Positions 23,001 through 35,539 are shown, numbered from the stretch's first letter. The stretch is 64,000 nt of DNA from Euryodendron excelsum (GCA_033060915.1 CM065387.1:35562501-35626500), one strand, 5' to 3'. Notes: generated by a model not told the origin, from the letters alone. Made by a program: numbers and translations.

Positions 23001-26000
23001 ATGATCCAAGTTGATTTACTACATCAATCCCTTGCCTTTTAGTTTATAAATCCAAGTGAGGGAAATTGAATCCAATTTGAGAGATACTATTAAAATGTTC
23101 TTAACATTTGTACTGGAATGACATAATTAAAATTAGTTTAGTATTATCAAATGGATAACAAATAAAAGTGTAAAATATCTTTTTGTTTTGTAGAAATATA
23201 AAACTATGTGTTTTTTTGCCATGTCCTTTCTGTGTCGTGCCCTATATTTTTTGAACATTGGCCTGTTGGTATTTATATCCTGTCGCATTTGTGTTGCATG
23301 TCTGTGCTTCTTAGCTGTTGGCTTTAAGGATAGCTAGGAATGCTGTTTAATTATTTGTTTCCAATGTCTGATTTTTGGAAACTTGCATTCTTATTATGTA
23401 AGGTTTACTATATTCATGAGTGCACGCCAAATAGCCTACATCTATGTTGCTAGTTATTCTAGACTGGGGAATGTAAGATGGTTTTAGAAATGAGAGTCAA
23501 GCCTGTAAGATCTCTGTTATATACACAACCACACTAACTAGTGTGATGTTTTGATGATCTTATTACCATCAAGAGAATATACGCAAGGTTAACTAAAAAA
23601 TCAAAAATAGATTTTGCACTTGACAGCTAACAGCTATATATTAAGCATTAACCATCAGAACGTGAAGGTATATCTGTAAGTCTTGAAGGAGAACAAAATC
23701 TAGTAGTTCATCTAAGTTTTGGAAGCATGGGAAATCCGAGTTGCTCCTTCTGCAGCTCAGTCGAAACCTCTCCTTATCAGCTGTCACAGTCTTCGAGTGT
23801 AGAATTTTCTAAAGAAACTTCGCTCCAAAACTCTGCCATTCATTACTCATCATCAGTTGAAGCTTTAGGAAGCCAACCATAACTGCGGCAAGAGAGGAAA
23901 ATGTCAAAGTCATCAATGTCAATGCAGTTGGAGTGTGGAATGGTTGCATCGAGCCCACAAACATGCTCATTTCAGCGGGACACTTGCAGATTTGAGGAAA
24001 GGAAGGATTTCTCCTTGAGACACAAAAGGGAGAGAGAGTTTTCTTGGAATCAGAAGCGAGTCTGGCTGATGCATTGTGGACGAAAGTTGGTTGGAAAGTG
24101 GAGCTGGCAGTGGCAGCAGTGGCCATGGCTCACTGGAAATAGAAGGCCTAATTATCTGATATATGAGGGGAATAAAAAGGTTGAAAATGCTGGCTTCTTT
24201 TGATTAAATAACTAGATTAAATAATTGCTTTACTCACTAGGAATTCTTCCTTGTTCCCTTCACATGCTAATTTCGCTTATTCGCTATTTTAAATCAGAAA
24301 GTTGATAACATTTTTTCCCCATTGCTACTATCTTGGCTGCATTATTTGGTATGATGGTGGTGATCTTGCCTTGCTGCAATTTTATTCTATTGCATTTGAA
24401 AGAGGAGTAATCAAAGGCAACACACAATGAAGTTTCTGTGGCAATGATTGTCCTGCTAATGAAAGCAGACATTCTTCAACTTATCTTAAAGTCAGAGGTA
24501 TTCTTGGGCTTACATATATATTTGTTTGAGCCACAAATAGCTTGGAAATGACCTCGAATATTTGATGAGCACAGAAATGAATGATGCATAATCGCTGGGA
24601 AAACTTGCCTTTTTTTCCACGTCTATGGTTTTGGACATGATGTGAGTACTGGGTTACATGAATTTATCATTATGATGAAACGTGTAATTTGAAGGGTGAA
24701 GAATCACAAAAGGTGATTTTTTTTTTTATTACAAAAACTAAAATCATATAGCTTTTGGAAAGTAATCCCCAAAATTTCCTTGAAGCTACTATGATTGATT
24801 CAATGGAATTTTTTTCAGGATAATGTGAAGCAAAACTCATAGATGCTGTTCTTATGAAAAATTACTCCGGAAATTATGTTACCATGAGCTTCATGGGAAG
24901 AAAAAGGATTTTGACATGTAAAAGAATGGGTCAAATCAAGCTCCGAGTAAAAGTTCCACTTCTGTTGAAAGAAAATGCAAAAGAGTCTTATTTGGGATGA
25001 CTGACTGGTTGAATGCCTAAGTTCAAGCATTGAATAAAGCAGTAATGATGAACCCAAGGCCAAGCTCTTGTCAATAGGGGAGGCTATTGAATCCTAACTT
25101 GTCCTTAGCGCATCAGACAAAGCCCAATCCAGCTCCATCAGTATTAAAAAATTGACTTCAGTGTGTAGGGCATTCTTGTCCTTTACCATATGCTGGACTT
25201 GTAGGGATAACTCTGTACCTTCATATGTTTTACGTTTGGGCAGTAATCCTGTTAGGTTCAGTTTTTCCCTTTAGTGTCAGATTTTGGGAAACCTAAGTTG
25301 GAGAAATTTTTTTGGCAGTTCTCTAGAGAATGAAGTGCATTTGATGAGAGTTAAGCTTGTGAAATCTAAAGATACGAATGAAAAGGATGGAGAGGTAGAA
25401 TTCTTTGTGCGAAATAGTTACTATGGAAATGATTGTCTTCCATAGTAGCAGTTTTGGTGGCATAAATTTTGTTATTTCAATAAGAGTAGATCTTGGGTTC
25501 TGTTTGTTTGCATAAATGGGGGTCCTCGTGGTTAAAACTGAAACTTATGTATAACAGTTGCTCCTTTGACAGCTTGGGGTGAATTGGACAGGGTTGACTT
25601 GCAAGGATCATGGTGATAATATTATTTGTGCCTTCTTGAGGTCATGTATAATGTTCTTTTAAGAATTGTTGAAGTGGTATTGTTTCATTTTAGTGCAACA
25701 TTAAGGAGTCTGAATGCAATGTTATGGCCGTCTTCCACTCTCTTGTTTTCCCCCTTCTCTTATGCTGCTCTTCTTCGTCCAAGAAGTTTTGGTTCTTTTC
25801 TAATTTTTTTAGCGCTTTTTACCATTGACGAATTGACACTACCTATTTAAGAGGGTTGCTATTGCTTTGGAATAAGGAATTGTGTTCCCAGATAATATTC
25901 TGTTTTGGTTGTTGGTTCTTTGTTGAGTTTGGTTTTTGCCTTTTCTCTTGAAGAAGTGTGCAAACCCCAACACACACACACACACACACACCAATCACAC

Positions 26001-26422
26001 ACCTCTTTCACTGTTGTGCATTTTCTCCATCCAATTAATTTCTTTTCTTTAGAATAACAGGGTAAATTACATCCATTTCCTTAGTTTTTGCTTAAATACA
26101 CTCCACTCCATGTGGTTCTGAAAATTACACTGATCCCCTTTTCAATGTTTCTTAACAGAAGAAATGGATAGTAAAATTACATCTTTGCCCTGACTAACCT
26201 ACTGAGATTTTTGTTAATGCCACCGGTCATATTCCTTGTTTATAAACTGCCTATATGTATACATTAGACCCATACTGACTACTCATCACCACCCTAGCAG
26301 CCCCGGCCAGCAACCCCTCTCTTCCACAGACAGTAGCCCGTCCGTGCCACAAACCCACACTAATCAGTCACCGCCAAACCAGTCACCACTTCAAACAGTC
26401 GCGGACTTACTACCTCCATCGT

Positions 26423-26484
<62 letters not shown>

Positions 26485-26797
26485 CCCCCCCCAACCACCT
26501 CCCTCACTCACCCTACCTGCACATCACACCACTAGCCCACCCAGCCACCAACCCCAGCCCTTAAGGCTTATGCAACCACCACTGTTGATTAAACCCCCAT
26601 TTTCCTCTCTCTGTAGTTTCTTTATCTCTATAATACACCCACCACCCCTTCTCTCTCCACCCCCAAATTTTTGAGCTAATCCAAAAAGAAATTTAACTGA
26701 GCAAAATGCTTGATCAACTTTGAGGATTTGGATTTTCCAATTTAATATGTTGGGGGAGAAATTTAGCAGAGGAAGAGTGATGGCTCTTGTTAACAAA

Positions 26798-26840
<43 letters not shown>

Positions 26841-29800
26841 GCCGAGAGAGGAGAGAGAAGTGTCTCTACATTCTCTCTAAATAAACCCAAGTATTTCTTC
26901 ATTCTCTCTCTCTACAGCCAAGACCCACACTCTCTAAAACTAGAGAACTCACCTCGCCTCTCTCTTCCAATAAGACCCACACCATATATTTATTTGTTTT
27001 ACATTTGATACACAAGGGATGGTGGCTAGGGGTGATGGGTGCATCGGGGGAGGTTGGGGTAGCGGGTGGGGTTTTTCCGAAGAGGGGTTGTGGTTGGTGG
27101 GGGGTGATGGTGGTGGGCATGGGCCCGTCCTAAAATGACGGAGACAGAAAGGGAAGGGGGGGGGGGGGGGGGGAGGAGTTGTTGGCCCGAAACAATAACT
27201 TAAGAGGGGGGATGATTGGGTTTTTTAAAATTAAAGGCAATTTAAACCAATATGCAAAATATATAAAATCAATGGAATAGTGATATTATGCAAGATAAGA
27301 ATGCAAGTGAGATATTACAATAATGCAATTAAGATAATGTAGTGCAAAGAGTAAAACAGAGCAAGAAAAACATCGAGATTTTTACAAAGGTTTAGCGATC
27401 CTTTGCCTACGTCCTCTCTTCATCGATTCTTTCGAGGGGATCCCCCACTATGCAAAGACTTATCTTTTACATAGTTGTTGTTTCTTCAAGTGGTAGCTCA
27501 TTTTTTACAAGAGTTTACATCAAACTCTTAAATCTTAAGTGTTTTTGTTCAAAAATCACTCAAAACTTACAAGTTACAACCCAACCCAATGGGAAAGAAG
27601 GAGTTTAGTACAATGGATACACTCTTAAGAAGTAAATGTATTAGTTACAACTCAATTAATGACCTCACAATAGAAGAATATATTAGTTGAGAGCAGAGAA
27701 TGTTGGAAAATCTTATGTATGACCTTTATGATCTTATATTGTTGTTTATAAATGCTTTATAGACCATGTATATATAGTTTTGTATCATTTTCAGCTGTTG
27801 GAAGTAACTGATTTTGCATTTAATGCGAAATGATCTCTACAGAATGTTCAAAAAAGTTACCGTTATTGTCCAAACTCCGTCCAGGTGTCAACTTTCATAT
27901 TGGGTGTCGACACTTGCTTCTTCAGTTCTCTTCTCTTTGCCGTTCAGGTGTCGACTCTTGTTTTTAGTGTCAACACTTGTTACTTCAGTTCTCTTACCTA
28001 AGCTCTTTGGAATCATAAGTGTCGACTCTCGTATAAGGGTGTCGACACTTGCTGCTTTATTTCTCTTACCCGACTTCTCTTGAACTACAGGTGTCGACTC
28101 TCGTATGAGGGTGTCGACACTTGTTGCTTCAGTTCTCTTCTTCAAGGTGAAAAGTCTAAAAGGGGTCAGCTTCTTTAAAAGGTGTTAGCACTTACCCTAC
28201 TTTTTGAACCTTCATTATGACTTCAACAACTGGCTTCAAAATCATCAATAGCTTCTTCAATTTATCCAATAATTCCTTCAAGACATTAAGTCTTAAAAAC
28301 TCCTTCTTCAATCAAACTTGAACATGTAGAGTACCTTCAATATCTTCGAGATGAAGTTGATTCAATAAATTCTTTGCAAGGCTCCTCTATCAATTTTTAA
28401 GTTTTTTAATCCAACATGCCAGGTTTTTCTTCTTTTATCTAAAGCTTATTGATTGCTTTGAGCATCTTCATATTCTTGTAGGTCAACCACTCATCCAATT
28501 CATTCAAGCTCATTTATCAAGTTTTCAAATCAATATTTTAATCACATCCTTCATTACAATCATTCTCAAGCAAAGTGTGAATATTATTAATAACTACTTC
28601 CTGCACATAAAGTAAATTCATTAAAAAAATAATATAATGGTTTGTTATCATCAAAATCAAGTCAATTAACACCCAGATCTTGTGATGAGATCTGGAGATG
28701 AGCCCCTTTTTCCTTTTTTTTTTTTTTTTTTTACTTTTGGGTTTTGTAAGGGTAATGTGGGTACTACAACGTAATTATATGATGCCCTTAACATGTTCCG
28801 TTCAATCAACTGTCAATTGACTAACGGAGGGGACAATTTGTTACATAACTTCTAAAATAAGGGAGGTCATTGTTACTTCAAGAACTATAGGGAGTGGACT
28901 GTATTTGAGCAAAACCTCAATGGAGTGAATGTAATTTGCCTCATTTCTTTCACCATGATCTGTTCACAAAGGCATACAAACAATAGAAGTACGCATCAAT
29001 CTCGATATGCATATCCTATTTAGTTTGGTTATATTGGAGAGAGAATAAGATGTTTCATTCACAATTGCTGAGGGGTTGGAAGATGCATTTGCCCCTCTTG
29101 TGGGGTTGGACAGAAAAGAGGATAAGTTTGGTATAATTTCTTTAGAAGGCTAATTCATCACATCAGTACGCCTCCCTGATCCCATTCTTGAATGGCCGGG
29201 TTTGCTAGACTTTGTGTCTCTCCTGAACGGTTTCCTCCATATAAAAAAGGCCTTCATGGAGGGAAAAAAGGGGGAAAACAAAGCAAAACTTGCAATAATT
29301 TTTGCGTTTGTACATGTGTGATATTTGTTTTAACTGGACCAAAAGTCTGCAAACATGTTTGCTCTTTTTATTTTTATCTTTTATTTGTTTCTGATTACGT
29401 TAGCAAGAATTTACTCTCAATTGCATTATGTTATTTGAAATCCAAACTTATCTAGATTTTAGAGATAGCTTTTGTTGATTTCTGTACTCTTATAGGCAAA
29501 AATTAAGGAAGCCAGGCTGATTGAAAGACTTAAGCGGTATGAAGTTCCTAAAATTCAAGGTCCTGTGGTTCAATCAGATGACCTGACTGGTGAGGAGCGC
29601 TTTTATTTGAAAAAGATGGCCCAGAAGAGGTCTAACTATGCACCAGTTGGGAGAAGAGGAATCTTTGGAGGTGTTATTCTGAATATGCACATGCATTGGA
29701 AGAAACACGAAACAGTTAAGGTCATCTGCAAGCCCTGTAAACCTGGTCAAGTGCACGAGTATGCAAATGAAATTGCCAGGTTGAGCGGTGGAACTCCAAT

Positions 29801-31597
29801 TCAAGTACTCGGAGATGACACCATAATATTTTATCGAGGAAAGAATTATGTGCAGCCGGAAGTTATGTCACCTATGGATACGTTGTCCAAGAAAAGGGTA
29901 TGTTTTCTAAAGTTTTGATTCTCTAGAACATCTTTTTATAGGTTATTTCCTACCAGTCTTCATAATTTTCTTTTGTTCTCAATTACATAGCCTTTTTTTT
30001 TTTATTACAGGAAAATGTCCTCTTTAGTAAACTTACTTATCACTATGATCATTTTCATTCATGCAACTATTTTTATGGTGACTGCATGAATCCTAATAAC
30101 AGAATGTACTAGCACATTTGTTCTTCTTGTTATTTTTGCTTTATGATGTGACCACTCAATCCATGTTCCAAATGACCATGTAGCCAATAGTTTTCTTGTC
30201 TAAGACTGCTTGATGGTTGAGGTTATTGGTCCAGTTCTCTATATCTTGATGCTTGGATCAATTCCTCCTGAGATGATGCTTTCATCTAGGTATCATGAGT
30301 TACATTTACCTGTAATTGAACTTAACAGGCCATATTCGACAAGAACTTGTATATGGGAGATGGAGATTCCAGTTCTCTTTCACCCTTGGGATGAGAACAG
30401 CTGTTTGTTGATTGCTTAGTCCTTTTCTTTTTGAATTAACATGTCCAAGACTTTTCCACTGGTGGAATAAACTACCACTTATTTCTTGAAAAATAGAGCT
30501 GAGGTATTTTGACAAGGAATGTGATGACGATCAAAGCTGAAGTTGGCCTGATCAGATAGTGTTAGTGGTTAACAGGTGGTTGAAATGTGCAGTTGAGTTT
30601 TTTCCTTTCACAGAAAAGTTTGAAACCATTCTGTTACTTCAGACTGAACATCCTCTGATGTTTGAATTGGCAAGCTGGCAAAGAATTGCATGCTTCAGAC
30701 TTCACATTGTAGCAATTTGATGTCAGGTCTTTGATACCATAAGGTCTTTTACAAGAGAAGGGCACTATAAGCTCATGTTCTTGGTGAAGTTGTAGTATGA
30801 AAGAAACTCTCTCCCAAGATAGGCAGGGATTCTGACCTGAAATGCTTTCACTGTCGAATAGTTTGAAAATCCACTTGTGATTTCTTCGTCTTTACCTTTA
30901 TTCCTTATGTAGGGGTAAATTTCAAAGGTTAAGAGGTAAAAAGTAGGAAGTAAAAGGTTCCTTTTTTCTACACAAATGTTTAAATAAAGGATTAGTATGT
31001 GTATTATTCATGGACTGGAAGGAAGAACAGATCTTCTTGTTGCCCTTTCTCCCTCATGAATGCATTTAGTACTTCTCCTGCTCGACATTAACCAACTTTA
31101 TCTTCTATTTCCAGGCACTGGAAAAATCAAAGTACGAGCAGTCACTTGAATCTGTGAGGCGCTTCATTGCAATTGCTGAGAAAGAATTGGAATTATATTA
31201 CAGACACGTTGCACTATATGGTGACCCAAATAATCGGAGTCCCAATTCTATCCTGGACAGTCCAAGAAACGTCACCGAGGAGTCGAAGAAAGGTGAAATG
31301 ACTGTAGAAAGGAATCCTGACTCATCTATTGCCGGATTTTCCCTAGCACTTTCAGAGGCAGAAATTGATTCCACAGATCAAGAACTATCTGAAATTGAAG
31401 GTGAAGACCCATCTGTAAGTGAAATAGATTGTGATGATGACAGCATATCTAGTGATGAATTGGATTCTTGTGATGAAGGAGAAGGGAGCTCTTCCGGTAT
31501 TGAAGAAAGTTCTACCAAAATGTTGATAACACCATCAATGTTTACATGTAAATGGGAAGCTGATAATGGAGAATTTCTAAGTGAAGATAAACTGTAA
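19907..31597 (+). CDS. Single CRM-domain organellar RNA-binding protein
   Basis: Probable RNA-binding protein of the chloroplast/mitochondrion, resembling the Arabidopsis At3g25440/At4g13070 type; CRM proteins assist group II intron splicing or ribosome assembly. Four exons: 19907-19992, 20117-20453, 29496-29897, 31115-31597; 435 aa. The N-terminus (MANPLFRSLRRASLSSLL) is Arg/Ser-rich, a likely organelle presequence. Residues about 85-141 are highly basic. The CRM domain spans roughly 172-262, with the GRRG loop at 193-196 and YRGKNY at 254-259. The C-terminal third ends in an acidic tail (many Asp/Glu/Ser). Every join keeps frame: donors GTAATC, GTGAGT, GTATGT and acceptors TTCCAG, TTATAG, TTCCAG. 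Intron 2 is 9.0 kb and full of insertions. The start was chosen because exon 1 joins exon 2 in frame and gives a presequence. Exact target intron or organelle is unknown. Confidence 0.9.
20000..20034 (+). repeat. (CT)n in CRM intron 1
   Basis: About 17 CT dinucleotides lie just after the exon 1 donor GTAATC, inside a 124-bp intron. Confidence 0.95.
23843..24126 (-). pseudogene. NFD6-like protein, frameshifted, in CRM intron
   Basis: The minus-strand frame begins MATAATASS, continues NASARLASDSKK and KCPAEMS, then GSMQPFHTPTAL. This order (Ala-rich start, ARLAS, CP.EMS, MxPFHTxTA) matches the plant NUCLEAR FUSION DEFECTIVE 6 family, small mitochondrial proteins. The family's ending (SYGWLP followed by an acidic tail and stop) is present in the next frame, reaching a TAA at 23845-23843. 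One missing nucleotide near 23893-23905 would account for the shift. The original frame instead runs on with unrelated residues to 23809. It may be a pseudogene, or a working gene carrying an assembly error or an unrecognised splice. No poly-A or target duplication shows retroposition. Confidence 0.6.
26430..26482 (+). repeat. (CT)n microsatellite
   Basis: About 25 CT dinucleotides followed by CGCTCCCCCCCC, inside the long-TIR element. Confidence 0.95.
26802..26837 (+). repeat. (GA)n microsatellite
   Basis: About 18 GA dinucleotides in the same element, 320 bp beyond the (CT)n run and complementary to it, so a hairpin between the two is possible. Confidence 0.95.
27157..27173 (+). repeat. 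Poly-G tract
   Basis: Seventeen consecutive guanines lie just before the LTR-like insertion; instability here could explain why its target duplication is not clear. Confidence 0.85.
27180..28671 (+). mobile_element. Probable solo LTR (copy 1 of GTCGAC family)
   Basis: It starts TGTTGGCCCGAAAC and ends ATTAACA, about 1.49 kb. It matches the better-defined solo LTR at 36240-38597 in several places: GGGGGG.TGA.TTGGGTTTT near the start, a CCTACGTCCTCTCTTC block, a 70-bp GTCGAC minisatellite, and TTTGTTATCATCAAAATCAA near the end. Flanks are GGAGT and CCCAG, so no 5-bp duplication is seen. It has no coding capacity. Confidence 0.65.
27883..28130 (+). repeat. 70-bp minisatellite with paired GTCGAC sites
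   Basis: Four units start near 27883, 27947, 28018 and 28090 (64, 71 and 72 bp apart). Each carries a GTGTCGACTCT-like and a GTGTCGACAC-like sequence 15-20 bp apart. The second is a perfect palindrome. The same design occurs at 37078-37325. Confidence 0.85.
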
Positions 31598-31812
31598 ACA
31601 GGAAATATGTGATAAAATGAAAATATATAATTCTCATTTCTTTCTCCCTCCTGTTTGGATCCTCAAGAATCAAACACTCAGAGGAAAATGAATTCAAAGG
31701 GAAAATAGTCAGCAAAACTTTCTATGTTTAGGGTTAGGGATATTTGTTTGTTTGGTAGATGAGGATTAAGAAAACAAAAAATTAATGAAGGGAAAGGAAA
31801 TTGGTATCTTGT
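31598..31812 (+). other. CRM gene 3' region before the LTR element
   Basis: The 215 bp between the CRM stop codon and the 5' LTR are AT-rich, without a clear AATAAA. The retroelement sits in or just after the 3' UTR, in the same orientation as the gene. Confidence 0.5.
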
Positions 31813-32656
31813 TGTAAGATCTATATTGTAATTGGTACAATCTTGTGATAAAAAATGTTGTATTTATGTCTTTATATGTCATGTATGTTCAAATCAATGC
31901 TAAGGAGTATTTAGACATCTATTTAAGGACAAAGAGTTCAAAAATGGCTAATGCAGCAGAGTTGGCTGCCTTCTCGCTAAAGTCTCGTCCTAGCATGATT
32001 TGAAAAAACTGGACAGTGGTTGTCGCCACCTTCTTGCCCCAGCGAGATCGCGAAGGTTTTTTCGCTACATTCTCATTACCTTCTTGTCCCAACGAACTCC
32101 TGTATATTTTTTTAGGAAACTACTCTTATTTGTTTCCAAAGAGCTTCGATGCCTATTTAAGTTTCAAGGCTTTGACTTCTAAGGTTAACACATTTAAGAA
32201 AGATATTGAAAAGCCTCCAAAGAAAAAAACCCCAGAGTATCATTAGCAAGTTGAAGAACTTCAAATCTTCATTAAGATTCAAGTGTCATGGTGTTGCATC
32301 AAGACAAAGATTCACGACGTGATGTTCATCGTGATTCAAGCACGGGAGAACATTGAGTTGCAGGGCATGCAAGCAAGGTACAACTTCAACTTAGATTCGT
32401 GAGATTCGGATTGATACAATTATAAGTGTTCTTATAAATTGTTCGATTGTTGATAGCGCTTGGAACCTGGGCTGGACTAGGTCCCGTGGTTTTTTGTCGG
32501 TTTTAGTTTTCACAACAAAAGTCGTATGCCTATCGTGTGATTGTTTTACTTTACATGCATGCGATTTAATTAGAGTGTGATTGATTAGATTAGTTAATTG
32601 ATATTAATCAAGCGCACCTCCAAGTAATTGTAAATCTAAGTAGATCGAAAATTGTA
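31813..32656 (+). repeat. 5' LTR of the gag-only element
   Basis: It starts TGTAAGATCTATATTGTAAT and ends GAAAATTGTA; the final CA has become TA. It aligns along its length to 46022-46851, with many substitutions and a few indels, so the insertion is not recent. Confidence 0.9.
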
Positions 32657-32658
32657 AT

Positions 32659-32670
32659 TGGTATCAGAGC
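32659..32670 (+). promoter_or_regulatory. Primer-binding site (initiator tRNA-Met)
   Basis: TGGTATCAGAGC is complementary to the 3' end of plant initiator methionine tRNA, the usual Ty1-copia primer. It lies 2 nt after the LTR. Confidence 0.9.
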
Positions 32671-32749
32671 GGGACACTCAAAACTAATTTTGTTTTTCAA
32701 ATAGTGAGGTCTTGATAATCTGATTATGTGGATTTACCACACGAAGGCA

Positions 32750-34800
32750 CCTCTACCACTAGACCTCCACTGTTTGATGGAACCAACTATGCCTACTGAA
32801 AAGTTCACATGCGACCTTTTCCTAAATCTATAGATGAAAGAGTATGGCTATTAGTTGCTCATGGCTGGAGTCCCTCCACAACTACAAGTATATCTACTTC
32901 TATGCCGACTATTACAGCTGTTATAATTAAAGATGCAAAAGATTGGGATACAACTGTTTACGCAAATAGCAGTTGGAACAGTAAGGGTCTCAATGTTATC
33001 TATAATGTTCTCTTACCTAATGAATTTAGATGTATATCAACGTGTGAGAATGCTAAAAAAGCATGGGATATACTTGAAATTACACATGAGGGAACTACTA
33101 CTGTGAAAATTTCTAAACTTCAGTGGTTGATAACAAACTTTGAGAACTTGGAAGACAATGAGACCTTTGATCAATTTTACTCAAAACTAAGTGATATTGT
33201 TAACTCAAGCTTTAATCTTTGTGAAAGGATATCTCCTTCAAAAGTTGTTTGAAAAATTTTGAGATCATTACCGGAAAGATTCCAAGCCAAGGTTACAGCT
33301 ATTGAAGGAAGTAAGGATGTTGATTCTATGAAAGTAGAAGAGTTAGTTGGTTCTTTACAGACTTATGAGGCTAATCTGCATCGTCCTCAAAATAATAAAG
33401 ACATTGCTTTTAAAACTATTAGAGAAAAAGTAGATGATACTTCTAATGATAATTCTGAAATAGGTCAAGAAGAGATGGATTTTATTATCAAAAAATTTTA
33501 AAAAAATTTCAAAAATAAGAAGGCCGAATCTCTTAGTTTTGAGAAAATTAAGGAAAAACAATTTGACAAGAAGAAGTCTGAAAAGAATCTCGATAAAAGT
33601 GGAGCTAAACAGTCTAAAAAATCTCAGTGTTTTGAATGTCATAGGTATGGTCACTTTGCACAAGAGTGTTCAAATAGACTAAAAAGAAAGGCAAAAGATT
33701 TTACTGTAATTTAGGATGATTCTAATCTTGAAGATGATAATGAATATGAAACTGAACAAGAATTAGGTAACTTTACTGCTTTCACTGCATCTGTGCATGA
33801 TGGTTCATCTCATACTTTGCATAAAAGTGAAAGTCAAGGTGAGTCTGATGAGTTTATTAAACTTAATGAAATTGATTCTGATAATGAAGAGAATGGTGAT
33901 CTTCAACATGCCTATAATCAGTTGTACTCTTAATATTTCAAATTGGCCAAGTTTAATGGAAAACTTCGTCTCAAGTTAAAAAAAGGTTTTAGAAGAAGTT
34001 GAGACACTGAAAAAGGAAGCCGTTGAAGCTCAATCTCTTGTTAGTCAATTGAAAACTCATTGAGTCACGTTATCTGATAAACTTGTTGGGCTTGAGAAAA
34101 AACAACATTCTTGTAGTGAAATTAAAAAGGCACTTGAAGAGAAGGTTGCAAAACTTGAAAATTCTAGTGCTAAAGCTAATGATGTTTTCAAGAAATTGAA
34201 TGCAGATTCAAATAAGATTGATAAAATCTGGAATGCTCAAAGGCGCACAACTAACATGAACGAAATTGGATATTCTATTCAAGCATCATCTTTAAAGCAA
34301 AAGCCCAAAGTTGATAAGACTTAAACACTATCATCTAAAAGTAAGAACATGTATGTTCCTCCTACGAATGGTTATGATAATTATTATTAGTCTTACTTCC
34401 TATACCACAAAATTTGTTCCCATTTGTCACCATTGTGGTATTAGAGGACACATTAGACTATTCTGTCATAAGTTGAATGGACTACCTCGGAATTATGCTG
34501 AGACTCATGCTAGTAGGCATGTTAGACCACAAAGAAACAAAAAGACTTATGCATAATAGACTTGATGTATTTGAATAGAATTCTCATGGTCAAAATTTTG
34601 GGTTCAAAAGACCACCACAACAAATGAGAGCTTAATGGAATACGAAAAGAATGAATGTGAACCGAAATTCCAAAACTTCACTAAGATCTCATCCTAAGCC
34701 CCATGTGATTAATGATACTTCTAAGTATAGAACAATTTGGATTAAGAAGCCGGATCTAGAGTCACTTAATACCCCAAAGAAATCTATTGGGGTTGACTCT
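32750..34800 (+). pseudogene. gag of the copia-type element, with stop codons
   Basis: The reading starts about RPPLFDGTNYAY, then a stop where a Trp is expected, then SIDERVWLLV and KKAWDILE (UBN2-type copia gag core). Stops follow at 33250-33252 (TGA, Arg expected), about 33499 (TAA) and about 33711 (TAG). A CX2CX4HX4C zinc knuckle (CFECHRYGHFAQEC) is at 33628-33669, and a second Cys/His knuckle (CHHCGIRGHIRLFCH) is near 34424-34475 in another frame. The later part is coiled-coil rich in Lys/Glu. No intact polyprotein remains. Confidence 0.85.
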
Positions 34801-35256
34801 CTTAGATAAGGTATGAGTTTATCATAGCTTAGGACGTGCACTGTGATTATCTTTTCCTACTGCTATGATCTCTTGTGTATTATAAGTGTATTTATGTGTC
34901 TAATTTATTAAAATAAAAAAAACAAATTTTAAAAAAAAAATTTGAAACACTAAAAAGATTTTTGATTATCTTGATTATTTTAGTATTCTTTGACTTAAGG
35001 ATCTATTGCATCTCTTACACTCTTATATTGATTGTGATCTCTTATGTCTTGGTTAGCATTGAGGCTACACTTTGAATTAGCTTCACGGCTATCAGCTTTA
35101 ATAACAATCTTCATGATTATGAGTATCATAATATGTGCACGAGTGTTGAGTCTTATCTGTGGTTTGATACAACTGAGATTATGTTAGGTTCTACACTCTA
35201 TTGTTTGAGATTCTCTCATGCTAAACTGACCTATGTTAGATATGCACAATGCTGAC

Positions 35257-35261
<5 letters not shown>

Positions 35262-35295
<34 letters not shown>
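35262..35295 (+). repeat. (CT)n microsatellite
   Basis: About 16 CT dinucleotides in the post-gag part of the retroelement. Confidence 0.9.
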
Positions 35296-35298
<3 letters not shown>

Positions 35299-35325
35299 AT
35301 ATTGACTAGTGTCGAAATTCTTTAT

Positions 35326-35500
35326 GAAAGCCTCTATGGACGTAATATGTACCCTCTGGGTCTAGTTATAGAAAGAGCTATCATGTTTTCAAATAAGATT
35401 TGCTAGGCATGTGTGAAAGCCACTATGAACGTAATATGCACCCTTCGGGTCTAGTCATAGAAAGGGCTACCATACTTTCAAGTAAGAAAATTGCTCAAAA
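35326..35500 (+). repeat. 87-bp tandem duplication
   Basis: Two diverged copies (about 35326 and 35413) share GAAAGCC.CTATG, ACGTAATATG and GGGTCTAGT.ATAGAAAG. They sit just left of the CACTA insertion. Confidence 0.75.
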
Positions 35501-35539
35501 ATTGGTGATGACACTACTAAAAAATCTAGTATTTGCGAC

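Larger units (their letters stand above)
26060..28942. mobile_element. Long-TIR non-autonomous element in CRM intron 2
   Basis: The left arm (26060-26140, GGGTAAATTACATCCATTTC...) is repeated inverted at 28860-28942 (...GAATGTAATTTGCCTC). They share AAATTACAT, GCT.AAATACA.TCCACTCC and GTTCT over about 80 bp. The GGTAAATTACA end is typical of plant Mutator-like elements. No transposase lies between. Inside are CT and GA microsatellites, a poly-G run and an LTR-like insertion. A 9-bp target duplication was not resolved, so class is an inference. Confidence 0.65.
20454..29495 (+). other. CRM gene intron 2 (9.0 kb)
   Basis: The intron runs from donor GTGAGTG to acceptor TTATAG. It contains an antisense NFD6-like pseudogene (23843-24126), a long-TIR element (26060-28942) and, inside that, an LTR-like sequence. 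The rest (20.5-23.8, 24.2-26.0 and 28.9-29.5 kb) shows only short open frames that I do not credit as genes. Confidence 0.75.

Noticed and set aside
27814..28145. Open frames with repeated VSTLASS or VDTLIREST
   Set aside because: By-products of the 70-bp GTCGAC minisatellite.
32750..34560. Zinc-knuckle protein that could suggest an integrated pararetrovirus
   Set aside because: LTRs, primer site, polypurine tract and target duplication show a copia-type retrotransposon; no viral movement or coat signature is seen.
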